This document shows positions 16,345 through 24,620 of a DNA stretch of 64,000 nucleotides, one piece after another; position 1 is the first letter of the stretch, and each line of letters begins with the position of its first letter. The notes under the pieces are model-generated. The model was given only the letters and a program-made list of their open reading frames with translations, was not told the origin of the DNA and did no database searches. Source of the stretch: Halomonas sp. LBP4 (GTDB lineage: Bacteria; Pseudomonadota; Gammaproteobacteria; Pseudomonadales; Halomonadaceae); assembly GCF_003202205.1 (NCBI RefSeq), contig NZ_PDOG01000003.1, positions 265,761 through 329,760 on the forward strand. The letters are read 5' to 3'. Position numbers and translations under genes: made by a program.

Positions 16345-19300
16345 GTGATCAGGATGCGATGTGTGCGAGTCTCCCGGGGGTGGGAGCATATCAGGCGGGC
16401 CATGGTCGGGTGGATGACGCTGCTGCTGCTGTGTGTGGCGTTCGAGGTCCGCGCCGATGAGACGCTGCCCGAGCGAGCCGTGGTGGAAGAGCGCCTCGCG
16501 GCATTGCAGCCCGGGGAGGGCGAGTCCCTCGGCGATGCCGATCAACGCCGTGTCGAGGCGCTCGAGGCGACCCTGAAGGGGCTGGAGCGACTGGCCGAGA
16601 CGGAGGAGCGCCTGCAGGCCCTGGAGGAACGGGTGGAGCAGGCGCCGGCCGAGTTGCTGCGCCTGCAGCGGGAGCTGCGGGAGGAAGAGGAGGAGGCCGC
16701 GGCACTCTCCGCCACCGGCCTGGACGACGAGCCCCTGGAGGAACTCGAATATCGCCAGCAGGAGGCGGTGCTCGAGCTGCAGCAACTGCAGGATCGTCTC
16801 GCCGAGGTCAATTCCCAGCTGCTCTCCGCCCAGACCCTGCCCGAGCGGGCCCAGCAGGCGATTGCCGAGGCGATGCAGGCCGTCGAGACGTCGCGTCGCT
16901 CGCTGGACGAACTGGAGGTGCGCGACCTGGCCGAGGATGATCCGCGGCTCTGGCGGCAACGGGTCGAGCGGCGTCTGGCGGAACAGACCCTGCGCCTGCA
17001 CCAGCGTGAGCTGGGCACCAACACCCGCTTGCGCGAGCTGGCCCAGCAGCGGCGTGACCTGCTGTCGCAGCAGATCACGCGTCAGGAGACCGAACTGGCG
17101 CTGCTGCAGAGCGTCATCGAGCGCAAGCGCAGGATCGCTTCGGAGCAGGCGATCGCCGATGCCGCGCGGGACGACCCGCTGCTCGAGGCCGGACATCCCG
17201 TGCTGGAGCGGGCCCAGCAGATCAACCGGGACCTGAGCCTGGAGCTGCTGCGCGCCAACGACCGCAACAACAGCCTGGTGCGGGACAGCCTGGCGATCCG
17301 CAGCCAGCTCGACCATGTGCGCCAGCTGCAACGCAGCCTCAACGAGCAGATCGAGGCGATCCGCGGCAGCCTGCTGCTGTCGCGGATCCTGCGCGAGCAG
17401 CGCCGCTCGCTGCCCCAGGTGGATGCCCGCCGCGACCTCCAGGACGAGATCGCCGACCTGCGCCTGCGCCAGTTCGACCTGGTCCGCCAGCGCGACGCCT
17501 TGCGGCAGAGCGAGCGGCTTGCCAACCAGCGGCTGGAGGAGGCGGGCATCGAGATCAGTCCCGCCCTGGTCGAGTCGCTGCAGGGCCTCTACCAATCGCG
17601 TCGCGAGCTGGTCGACCAGCTCGAGCAGTCCTACGGCAATCTGCTCAGCGCCGCCATCGAGCTGCAGCTCAACCAGCAGCAGTTGCTGGAAACCTCACGG
17701 GAGCTGCGCACCACCATCGACGAGCAGCTGTTCTGGATCGCCAACACCCGGCCGCTGGATCTCTCCTGGCTTCGCCAGTTGCCCTCGCACCTGCTCACCG
17801 AATGGGAGGAGGGCGAATGGCGTGAGGTGCTGCCGGTGCACTGGCGGATGCCCGGCGCCGAGGCGCTCCTCGCTGTCCCCTTGCTGCTGGTGGTGGCCGT
17901 GCTGCTGTGGTGCCGCCGGCGCATCCAGGCCCGGCTCGCCGTGCTGCACGAGCAGATAGGCCGGTTGCGCAGCGACAGCCAGGGCCATACGCCCCAGGCG
18001 GTGGCCCTGAACGCCCTGCTGGCGCTGCCCGGGCCGCTGGCGCTGGCCGGGGTGGGCGTGGCGCTGGTGGCGGGGGGCCATGGTATCGCCATCGGGCTCG
18101 GCCAGGCCTTCTGGCATCTCGCCCTGGCCTGGGCCGTGATCGCCTGGTCGCGGCGTCTGCTGGTGAGGGACGGCGTGGCCACCAAGCACTTCTACTGGCC
18201 GGCGGGCTACGTCGCCCGGCTGCGCTGGCTGCTGCTGTGGCTGGGGGTGGCACTGGTGCCGGTGCTGCTGATCTCGACCCTGGCGCGGGACGGCGATATC
18301 AGCCTGACCCAGCGCCCGCTGGCGCTCGGGCTACTGCTCGGTGGCCTGGTGGCGATGAGCGTGCTGGCGGCCAGGCTGATCCTCGCCCATACGCCCTTCT
18401 TCGGGGTCAAGCTGTTCCGCTTGATTCTCGGCCTGACCATGGCCGCGGTCCCGCTGGTCTTCATCGGCCTGATCGTCGCCGGCTACGAATACACGGCGCT
18501 GAGCCTGGTGGGGCGCTTCGTGATCACCCTCTACCTGCTGGGCCTGTGGATCCTGGTCGAGTCCACCGTGGTGCGGGGGCTGGCGGTGGCGGCGCGTCGC
18601 CTCGCCTTCCGGCGCGCCCTGGCACGGCGCCGTGCCCAGGTGCAGGAGGGGGCCGAGGGCGGGCTCGAGGTGGTGGAGGAGCCACCGCTGGACATGGAGC
18701 AGATCAACCAGCAGTCGCTGCGGTTGTCCAAGTTGATCCTGCTGATCGGTTTCGCGGTGCTGCTCTACCTGGTCTGGGCGGATCTGCTGACGGTGCTGCG
18801 CTACCTGGACCAAGTGGCGATCTGGGGCGATGGCGAGGACGCCGACCTGGTCACCAGCGCCCTCTCGGTGGCCGATATCTTCACCGCGCTGCTGGTCTTC
18901 GCGCTGACCCTGATGATGGCCCGCAACCTGCCGGGGCTGCTCGAGGTGATGGTGCTGTCGCGCCTGGAACTCAAGCAGGGCAGCGCCTATGCCATCACCT
19001 CGCTGCTCTCCTACGCCATCGTCGGTACTGGCCTGGTGATGTCCCTGGCGACCCTGGGCGTGGCCTGGAGCCAGCTGCAGTGGCTGGTGGCGGCGATGGG
19101 GGTGGGGTTGGGCTTCGGCCTGCAGGAGATCTTCGCCAACTTCGTCTCGGGGCTGATCATCCTCTTCGAGCGGCCGGTGCGGATCGGCGACACCATCACC
19201 CTGGGCAACCTGACCGGCACGGTGAGCAAGATTCGCATCCGGGCCACCACGGTCACCGACTTCGACCGCAAGGAGATCATCATCCCCAACAAGACCTTCG

Positions 19301-19761
19301 TCACCGACCAGCTGATCAACTGGTCGTTGTCGGATACGATCACCCGGGTGGTGCTCGCCTACGGGGTCGCCTACGGCTCGGATCACCGCCTGGTGCATCG
19401 CCTGCTGCGACAGGCCGCCGACGAGAACCCGCGGGTGCTGGCCGACCCCGAGCCCCAGGTGTTCTTCATGGACTACGGCGAGAGCACCCTCAATTTCGAG
19501 CTGCGCATCTTCGTCAACAGCCTCGGTGACCGGCTCTTCGCCACCGACGAGATCAACTGCCGGGTGGGCGAGCTGTTCGCCGAGCACGAGGTCGATATCG
19601 CCTTCAACCAGCTCGATGTGTGGCTGCATCGCACCGACGGGACGGTGAAGAAGGTGCAGAGCGCCACGCCCGGCCGGGTGACCGATCCGGCCTTCCCGCC
19701 GCCCGGGGCCAGGGGCGACCCGGGGCATTTCGATGACGGAGACGCCGATGGCGGGCGTTGA
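16345..19761 (+). CDS. Large MscS-superfamily mechanosensitive channel (MscK/MscM-like)
   Basis: This is a tension-gated channel that releases solutes on hypo-osmotic shock, a likely need in a halophile. It has 1138 residues from the GTG at 16345 (AGGGAG just upstream). The ATG at 16402 starts the actual signal peptide (WMTLLLLCVAFEVRADE) and may be the true start. A long periplasmic coiled-coil region covers about residues 35-480, then about eleven membrane segments. The C-terminal MscS domain shows VAAMGVGLGFGLQEIFANFVSGLIILFERP in pieces, RIGDTITLGNLTGTV and IIIPNKTFVTDQLINWS. Size and layout fit MscK (KefA) or MscM (YjeP); sequence alone does not separate them here. Confidence 0.93.
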   Translation: MIRMRCVRVSRGWEHIRRAMVGWMTLLLLCVAFEVRADETLPERAVVEERLAALQPGEGESLGDADQRRVEALEATLKGLERLAETEERLQALEERVEQAPAELLRLQRELREEEEEAAALSATGLDDEPLEELEYRQQEAVLELQQLQDRLAEVNSQLLSAQTLPERAQQAIAEAMQAVETSRRSLDELEVRDLAEDDPRLWRQRVERRLAEQTLRLHQRELGTNTRLRELAQQRRDLLSQQITRQETELALLQSVIERKRRIASEQAIADAARDDPLLEAGHPVLERAQQINRDLSLELLRANDRNNSLVRDSLAIRSQLDHVRQLQRSLNEQIEAIRGSLLLSRILREQRRSLPQVDARRDLQDEIADLRLRQFDLVRQRDALRQSERLANQRLEEAGIEISPALVESLQGLYQSRRELVDQLEQSYGNLLSAAIELQLNQQQLLETSRELRTTIDEQLFWIANTRPLDLSWLRQLPSHLLTEWEEGEWREVLPVHWRMPGAEALLAVPLLLVVAVLLWCRRRIQARLAVLHEQIGRLRSDSQGHTPQAVALNALLALPGPLALAGVGVALVAGGHGIAIGLGQAFWHLALAWAVIAWSRRLLVRDGVATKHFYWPAGYVARLRWLLLWLGVALVPVLLISTLARDGDISLTQRPLALGLLLGGLVAMSVLAARLILAHTPFFGVKLFRLILGLTMAAVPLVFIGLIVAGYEYTALSLVGRFVITLYLLGLWILVESTVVRGLAVAARRLAFRRALARRRAQVQEGAEGGLEVVEEPPLDMEQINQQSLRLSKLILLIGFAVLLYLVWADLLTVLRYLDQVAIWGDGEDADLVTSALSVADIFTALLVFALTLMMARNLPGLLEVMVLSRLELKQGSAYAITSLLSYAIVGTGLVMSLATLGVAWSQLQWLVAAMGVGLGFGLQEIFANFVSGLIILFERPVRIGDTITLGNLTGTVSKIRIRATTVTDFDRKEIIIPNKTFVTDQLINWSLSDTITRVVLAYGVAYGSDHRLVHRLLRQAADENPRVLADPEPQVFFMDYGESTLNFELRIFVNSLGDRLFATDEINCRVGELFAEHEVDIAFNQLDVWLHRTDGTVKKVQSATPGRVTDPAFPPPGARGDPGHFDDGDADGGR

Positions 19762-19779
19762 GACTCACGAGCGTCGTCG

Positions 19780-20556
19780 TCAGTCCGCGGCGCCTCGCCG
19801 AACGGCGTGGAGCAGGAACTCCCGGTTGCCGTCGCCGCCGAGCAGCGGGCTCTCTCGCCAGTGCAGGATCCTGAAACCGTGCGCGTCGCAGCAGGTACGG
19901 ATGGATGCCTCCACCTCGCCGTAGCGGGCCGGGTCGCTGACGATGCCGCGGGCATTGACGCCCCCGGGCCCCGCCTCGAACTGCGGCTTGACCAGGCTGA
20001 GCAGTTCGCCGCCGGGGGCGAGCAGGGCGGCGAGCTCGGGCAGGATCAGCGTCTGGGAGATGAAGGAGACGTCCATCACGGCGATATCGGGCCCCTCGGC
20101 ACCCTGCGCCGCCAGGGCCCCGCGCAGCCGTGGCTCGCCCGCCATGGCGCGGGCGTTGAGCCCCTCCAGGCAGGTCACCCGCGGGTCGCCGCGAAGCTCG
20201 GGGTCGAGCTGGTCGTGGCCCACCTCCACGCCGATCACATGACGGGCGCCGAAGCGTAGCGCGCAGTCGGTGAAGCCGCCGGTGGACTGGCCCACGTCCA
20301 GCACCAGCTTCCCGGAGAGGTCGAGCCCCAGGGCCTCGAGCAGTGCCTCCAGCTTGAGCCCCGCACGGGAGACGTAGCGCTCCTCGGGGTCTTCCGTCAC
20401 CGTCAGTTGCGCCTCGCCGGGCAGCTTCTCGCCGGGCCTGGTCAGCACCCGGCCAGTGCCGGCCAGGCTGACGCGGCCATGGCGGATCAGCCGCTGGGCG
20501 CGGGTGCGGGAACGGGCCAGGCCCTGGGTGACGAGCAGTTGGTCGAGGCGCGGCAT
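19780..20556 (-). CDS. tlyA: TlyA-family 2'-O-rRNA methyltransferase
   Basis: This protein has 258 residues. The N-terminal S4 RNA-binding domain (RLDQLLVTQGLARSRTRAQRLIRHGRV) is followed by an FtsJ-like SAM methyltransferase domain (KLVLDVGQSTGGFTDCALRFGA, then DIAVMDVSFISQTLILPEL, then LVKPQFEAG). In mycobacteria TlyA methylates 16S and 23S rRNA ribose at two cytidines; older annotation calls it a hemolysin. It is the last gene of the three-gene minus-strand unit, 18 bases after the papain-like gene. It converges with the channel gene and leaves 18 bases between stops. Confidence 0.92.
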   Translation of the reverse strand: MPRLDQLLVTQGLARSRTRAQRLIRHGRVSLAGTGRVLTRPGEKLPGEAQLTVTEDPEERYVSRAGLKLEALLEALGLDLSGKLVLDVGQSTGGFTDCALRFGARHVIGVEVGHDQLDPELRGDPRVTCLEGLNARAMAGEPRLRGALAAQGAEGPDIAVMDVSFISQTLILPELAALLAPGGELLSLVKPQFEAGPGGVNARGIVSDPARYGEVEASIRTCCDAHGFRILHWRESPLLGGDGNREFLLHAVRRGAAD

Positions 20557-20574
20557 GGGCGGGGCAGAGGCGCC

Positions 20575-22608
20575 TTACGGCCCCTCGTCGGCCTGCAGGC
20601 CCGTGGGCGGGATCCGGTCGACCCCCCAACTGCGGTGGATGTGGCCGGTGACCCGGTCGAGTTCCTCCTGGGTGATCTGGGCCAGCTCGCCGCGCTCCAG
20701 CGGGTCGTAGTGGAAGATGTAGAGGCGCGAGGCGAACTGCTCGAAGGGCAGCGATGACTCGCCAAACCGTTCTCCCTTGCCGGCGGTGCTCACCTGGATG
20801 CCGTCACCCCAGTCCTGGCCGCTGTCGTTGTTGGGGTTGAAGAAGTAGACCCGCATGACGTCGTTCGGGTCCAGCGAGACCCGCAGCACCGTGATGGCGT
20901 GCCAGCCGATGAAGCGGGCGGCGCTGTCGGTCACGGCGATACCCGCCGGCTGCGGGTGGATCAGCGGCTGGTTGCCGTTGTAGTAGGGGTGGTAGCTGGC
21001 ATAGAAGTGGCGCAGGAAGGTGTCCACTTCGTGCAGCTGCCCGGTGGCCACGTCGACATTGATGCGAAAGCCCCGGCCCGACCACCAGCCGTGGAATTCC
21101 GGGTTCACCCAGCGGTGCGGGTCGCCCTCGCGGCCGATGCAGCGCCGCCCCATCTCGGCATAGATGCGGTCCAGGTGCGGCACCACGATTAGCGACACCG
21201 GGTCCAGGTCCATGGGCAGGGTCTGGGCCACGCCGGAGAGGCTCGCCATGGAGGAGAGCGGCATGCCTTCGAAGTGCATGATGATCTCGTCGTCGCGGGC
21301 CGCCCAGGCCACCATCTGCAGCAGGTAGTCGGGGTCGTTGTAGGCCCACATGGAGAGCGCCCTGGCCGACTGGCAGGTGGGGTTGTTGCCCTGACCCACG
21401 CCCAGCGGCTGCCCGAGCATGCACAGCACGCCTTCCAGCAGTCGCGCCCGCGGCGAGATGGCCTCGCCATAGGCCAGGTTCAGGCGTGCCTGGGACCACT
21501 CCGAGAGGGAGAGCCCCAACTGGCGCCACATGGCCGGGGCCACCGGTGGCTGGTAGAGGATGCCGCGCTCGAGCATCAGCGCCAGGCCATAGGTCGCCTG
21601 GGGGGTGGCCGGGTGGACGCCCCCGCGGATCAGGGCATGGACCAGCTCGCGGTAGCAGAGCAGGCAGTCGCGGCCGGTGGAGGAGAGCCCCAGCGCCTCG
21701 GCGAGCAGGTGGTCGCCATGGTCGAGCAGGTGGCGCAGCAGCACCGGATGGTAGGGCGATACCAGGCCGGTATCGTGCATGGCGCGGGCGAAGCCGGTGG
21801 CCTCGCTCTGGAGGGCGGAGCTGTCCATGCTCGAGAGTCGTTCGCGATAGACCTCCAGCCCCGGATCCTCGCGGCATGCCTGGGTGGGACCGAACAGCGA
21901 GCTGACCAGGCGGTCGGCGCCCTGGCCGCTGGTGCCCAGGTCGATCGCCGGGTTGGACTGGCAGATGGCGATCTGGGTGATCATCTGCTTGACCGGCTCG
22001 ACCTGGATCGGACGCTGTTGCAGGATCCGCCAGATCTCCTCGATCAGCTTGTCGATGATGTGTTCGTAGCCGATGCGCTCGGCCAGGTGGCGGAACAGGT
22101 GGCGCGGGATCTGTGCCAGGCGACCCTGGGTCTCGCGCTCGGCCTCGCTGGGCGCGCCGAACAGCAGCCAGAGGTTGAGCGCCATCACCTGGGTCAGGTA
22201 GTGGTGGGCCTGCTCCGCCGAGACCAGCGGATGCAGGTACTCGCCCTTGGCCACCGCCAGCAGCCGCAGCTCGCTCAGGGCCTCGATCACCACGGTGTTG
22301 GGGTCGGCGCTCTTCAGCGCATGGGTGGTGAGCGAGGGCACCAGGTACTGGGGTGTCTCCCAGTCGGAGCCGAGGAAGACCCCGGCCTCCTCCAGTGCCC
22401 TGGCACGGGCCTCCACGGCGGCGGCGCCGCCCTCCTGAAGCAGCACGCGACGCGCGGTGTCCAGCACCCGGGGCAGCTTCCCTGGCTTGGCGAAGTCGAG
22501 TGATTTGGCGAGCAGGGTGGTCGCGTCATCGAGCTTCGCCAGCAGGCCGGCGAGCTTGTCGTCGCCTGCCGGCTCGTTTGTGTCTTGCGTAGGTCGGTGC
22601 GTCGTCAC
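20575..22608 (-). CDS. Uncharacterised 677-residue protein with papain-like Cys/His/Asn core
   Basis: I do not recognise a named family. The GTG start has AAGGAG 5 bases away. Residues 1-390 are mostly alpha-helical and soluble, with no signal or membrane segment. A papain-like pattern then appears: a Gln-Gly at 406-407, then Cys412 (QGNNPTCQSARALSMW), six residues after the Gln as in papain Q19/C25; His570 in IGWHAITVLRV; and Asn591 in YFFNPNNDSGQDWG. The order Cys-His-Asn and the spacing fit a papain-fold cysteine peptidase or transferase. The gene follows an ATP-grasp ligase by 46 bases and precedes tlyA by 18. The activity is inferred and not shown. Confidence 0.7.
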   Translation of the reverse strand: MTTHRPTQDTNEPAGDDKLAGLLAKLDDATTLLAKSLDFAKPGKLPRVLDTARRVLLQEGGAAAVEARARALEEAGVFLGSDWETPQYLVPSLTTHALKSADPNTVVIEALSELRLLAVAKGEYLHPLVSAEQAHHYLTQVMALNLWLLFGAPSEAERETQGRLAQIPRHLFRHLAERIGYEHIIDKLIEEIWRILQQRPIQVEPVKQMITQIAICQSNPAIDLGTSGQGADRLVSSLFGPTQACREDPGLEVYRERLSSMDSSALQSEATGFARAMHDTGLVSPYHPVLLRHLLDHGDHLLAEALGLSSTGRDCLLCYRELVHALIRGGVHPATPQATYGLALMLERGILYQPPVAPAMWRQLGLSLSEWSQARLNLAYGEAISPRARLLEGVLCMLGQPLGVGQGNNPTCQSARALSMWAYNDPDYLLQMVAWAARDDEIIMHFEGMPLSSMASLSGVAQTLPMDLDPVSLIVVPHLDRIYAEMGRRCIGREGDPHRWVNPEFHGWWSGRGFRINVDVATGQLHEVDTFLRHFYASYHPYYNGNQPLIHPQPAGIAVTDSAARFIGWHAITVLRVSLDPNDVMRVYFFNPNNDSGQDWGDGIQVSTAGKGERFGESSLPFEQFASRLYIFHYDPLERGELAQITQEELDRVTGHIHRSWGVDRIPPTGLQADEGP

Positions 22609-22654
22609 GCCGACTCCTTGTCGTCAGGCTGTCATCATCCCCATGACGCCTCGA

Positions 22655-23878
22655 TCAGACATAGAAATCAAGCTCTTCCATATGCTTGAGCAGCTCCTTC
22701 ATGCGCGCGGCCTCGTCGCCCTTGAAGTAGATCAGCCCCCAGTGGGTGCCGAAGGCGGTCCGCTTGGTGACGGTCTCCTCCATGGGCGGCGTCAATTCGT
22801 GGGACTCGAAGTAGGGGTCGTCCTCGACCTCTTCGGGAATCTCCAGCTTGCTGACCACCCGGCGGCGCGGGTAGACGCCGAAGCAGCCGGCGTAGCCGTC
22901 GGCATCGACCACTTCCTTCGGGAAGAAGGCGCTGACTTCTTCCGGCGTGGACTTGGGGTCGAACACCAGCATGCTGGCCTGGTAGGCGTTGAAGCCGTAG
23001 ACCCGCTCGAGCAGTTCGAAGACCTTGAAGCCCGGCGGCCGGTAGGCGACCTCGCCGAAGTACATCTCGCCGTCGCTGGTGACGAAGTACTCGGGGTGGA
23101 TCAGGCCGAACTCGATGTCGAAGGCCTTGATCAGCTTCTCGATCTGGGCGGTGATTTGCGGGCGATACTGCTCGAGTTCCGGCGAGGCGGGCACGAACAC
23201 CGAGTAGCCCAGGGTCACGTATTCCGAGATGTTGAGGAAGGCGACCTTGCCGTTGTGGATCCAGGCCTCCACGGCAAACTCCCAGCCGTCCAGGTGCGAC
23301 TCCATCAGCACCGGGAACTCCTCTTCGGGAATGGTATCGACCTCGTCCGGGGTACGGATCACCCGGTGGCCCAGGCAGCCGGCCTTGTCGAAGGCCTTGA
23401 GGTGAATGGGGTCGTTGGGGTCGCCGTCGAGCTTGAGCAGGGTCTGGTTGACCCGCTTGAGGAAGCGGATGACGTCTCCCTTGTCGTGGGCCTCCTCGAA
23501 GATGCCCACGCGGATGCCGCCCAACTGGGCGCGGCGCTTCATCAGCGCCTTGTCACGCAGCAGCAGCGACTGGCCGTAGAGCCGCGGGTTGTCGAGCAGC
23601 AGCGAGTTGATGGCACCGGCCCACTCCACCGTCTCCTCGAACAGTGGAATGGCCACGTCGACGCCCATCTCCTTGAGCGTCTCGGCGATCTCCATGGAGC
23701 GGTCGTTGAGGCGCTCGAAGTTCCAGGAAACGTGGGGAATGTCGTGCTTCTGGCAGTACTCCTCCGCCCAGTCCGGGGCGACCACCACATAGCGTCTATC
23801 GAAGTTCTCGGCGGCTTCGATGGCATTCAGGCTCCAGCCCAGCAGGGCGATGTAGCCCTTGTTCGGATCCTTCTTCAT
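22655..23878 (-). CDS. ATP-grasp ligase of unknown substrate
   Basis: This is a 407-residue soluble enzyme. The N-terminal pre-ATP-grasp part is IALLGWSLNAIEAAENF, then YVVVAPDWAEEYC. The ATP-grasp core is at about residues 110-290, with a nucleotide-binding Lys in PIHLKAFDKAGCLG, the acidic FPVLMESHLDGWEFAVEAW and the late metal motif EMYFGEVAYRPPG (Glu276, Arg280). The usual Asn of that motif is replaced. Such enzymes join a carboxylate to an amine or thiol. It heads the minus-strand unit with GGAGG 6 bases before the ATG. The downstream papain-like partner suggests peptide or amide chemistry. I cannot name the substrate. Confidence 0.85.
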   Translation of the reverse strand: MKKDPNKGYIALLGWSLNAIEAAENFDRRYVVVAPDWAEEYCQKHDIPHVSWNFERLNDRSMEIAETLKEMGVDVAIPLFEETVEWAGAINSLLLDNPRLYGQSLLLRDKALMKRRAQLGGIRVGIFEEAHDKGDVIRFLKRVNQTLLKLDGDPNDPIHLKAFDKAGCLGHRVIRTPDEVDTIPEEEFPVLMESHLDGWEFAVEAWIHNGKVAFLNISEYVTLGYSVFVPASPELEQYRPQITAQIEKLIKAFDIEFGLIHPEYFVTSDGEMYFGEVAYRPPGFKVFELLERVYGFNAYQASMLVFDPKSTPEEVSAFFPKEVVDADGYAGCFGVYPRRRVVSKLEIPEEVEDDPYFESHELTPPMEETVTKRTAFGTHWGLIYFKGDEAARMKELLKHMEELDFYV

Positions 23879-24023
23879 GGGGCGCCTCCAGATGTCGGCA
23901 ATGGATGATTCCTCCCTGACGGGAGTGACTGTCGGAAGGAAGAGAATACCCCTCACCATACACCAGGGGGCGAAGGGTGACATCCTCGCGTCGCCGCGCG
24001 AGCGTTCCAACGGGTGCCGCCCC

Positions 24024-24052
24024 TTGCCGCCATGGCGGGCCGCTGTTATAGT
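24024..24052 (+). promoter_or_regulatory. Sigma-70-type promoter for the SRP RNA
   Basis: TTGCCG at 24024-24029 and TATAGT at 24047-24052 are separated by 17 bases. They point at the SRP RNA about 75 bases downstream. A hairpin-forming leader (GATGCCTCGAGCC with GGCTCGGGAAGCATC, about 24092-24121) lies between the predicted start and the mature RNA, so the RNA would be processed at its 5' end. Confidence 0.65.
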
Positions 24053-24128
24053 GCCCGCGCACTCGACAAGCCCTTGATGCGACGTCGAGTTTGATGCCTC
24101 GAGCCAGGCTCGGGAAGCATCCGCTGTG

Positions 24129-24237
24129 GTGGCCCCGTCGGTCCTCCCGCAACGCTAAACCGCAAACCCCGCCAGGCCCGGAAGGGAGCAACGGTAGTGG
24201 TGGACGCGTGTGCCGGGATGTGGCTGTCGGGGCCGCC
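24129..24237 (+). ncRNA. ffs: 4.5S RNA, signal recognition particle RNA
   Basis: This is the RNA of the bacterial signal recognition particle, which binds Ffh and targets membrane proteins. It is recognised by its conserved apical loop: CCAGGCCCGGAAGGGAGCA on one side and GACGCGTGTGCCGGGATGT on the other. It also has CTCCCGCAACGCTA on the 5' arm, almost as in E. coli. The ends GTGGCCCCG and CGGGGCCGC pair to close the long hairpin. Length is about 109 bases. The exact ends are estimated. Location near dnaX matches the order in Pseudomonas-type genomes. Confidence 0.93.
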
Positions 24238-24620
24238 TCCATTTCGGCGGTGCCATCCCCCCTCCGGTGCCTGCCTGTTTCCGTCTTTCCGCCAGTTTCC
24301 CCCTGCGTCCCTACTGCTTCCATGACAGTACCGCAGCCCCGGTGCGCAACCGTCATTCAGCGGCGTCCCTGTGGTGTCGGCCAGGGCACCGTTCCGATGC
24401 ACTCCTCCTCGATCACTGTCTGCAGCGTCAGCGGGAAGTCGTCCCGGTGCCGGCCTTCGTTCGCGAGCGGCGCAGGGGGCTGCAGTGGGCCATGCCGACG
24501 ACGGCGGATGAATCTTCGTCACTGGAGCCGCGCATTCTCCGCGGAAGCCGATACACTGTAACCAGGGCGGGTCGTGATATTCATGCATCGACCCCATCGG
24601 CCGCAGGAGTGCAAGAGGGG
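24238..24620. other. Gap between SRP RNA and GGDEF-EAL gene
   Basis: This 383-base stretch has open frames on both strands, but none has a ribosome site or a recognisable product. The GGDEF-EAL frame extends upstream through it into the SRP RNA without looking like protein. A possible -10 (TACACT near 24550) could serve the downstream gene, but the -35 is unclear. Confidence 0.4.

Noticed and set aside
18331..19728. 465-codon minus-strand frame, and a 540-codon plus-strand frame at 17907-19529
   Set aside because: Both are shadows of the MscS-type channel gene, with His/Gln-rich or Gly/Ala/Arg-rich text typical of off-frame translation at high GC.
24361..24510. Minus-strand stretch that in one frame reads DDFPLTLQTVIEEECIG
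   Set aside because: It looked like a gene fragment but is only about 50 codons between stops, has no start or ribosome site, and I recognise no family.
24210..24620. Upstream extension of the GGDEF-EAL frame starting inside the SRP RNA
   Set aside because: It overlaps a conserved structural RNA, has no ribosome site, and the sensor helix begins just after the GTG/ATG at 24621-24633.
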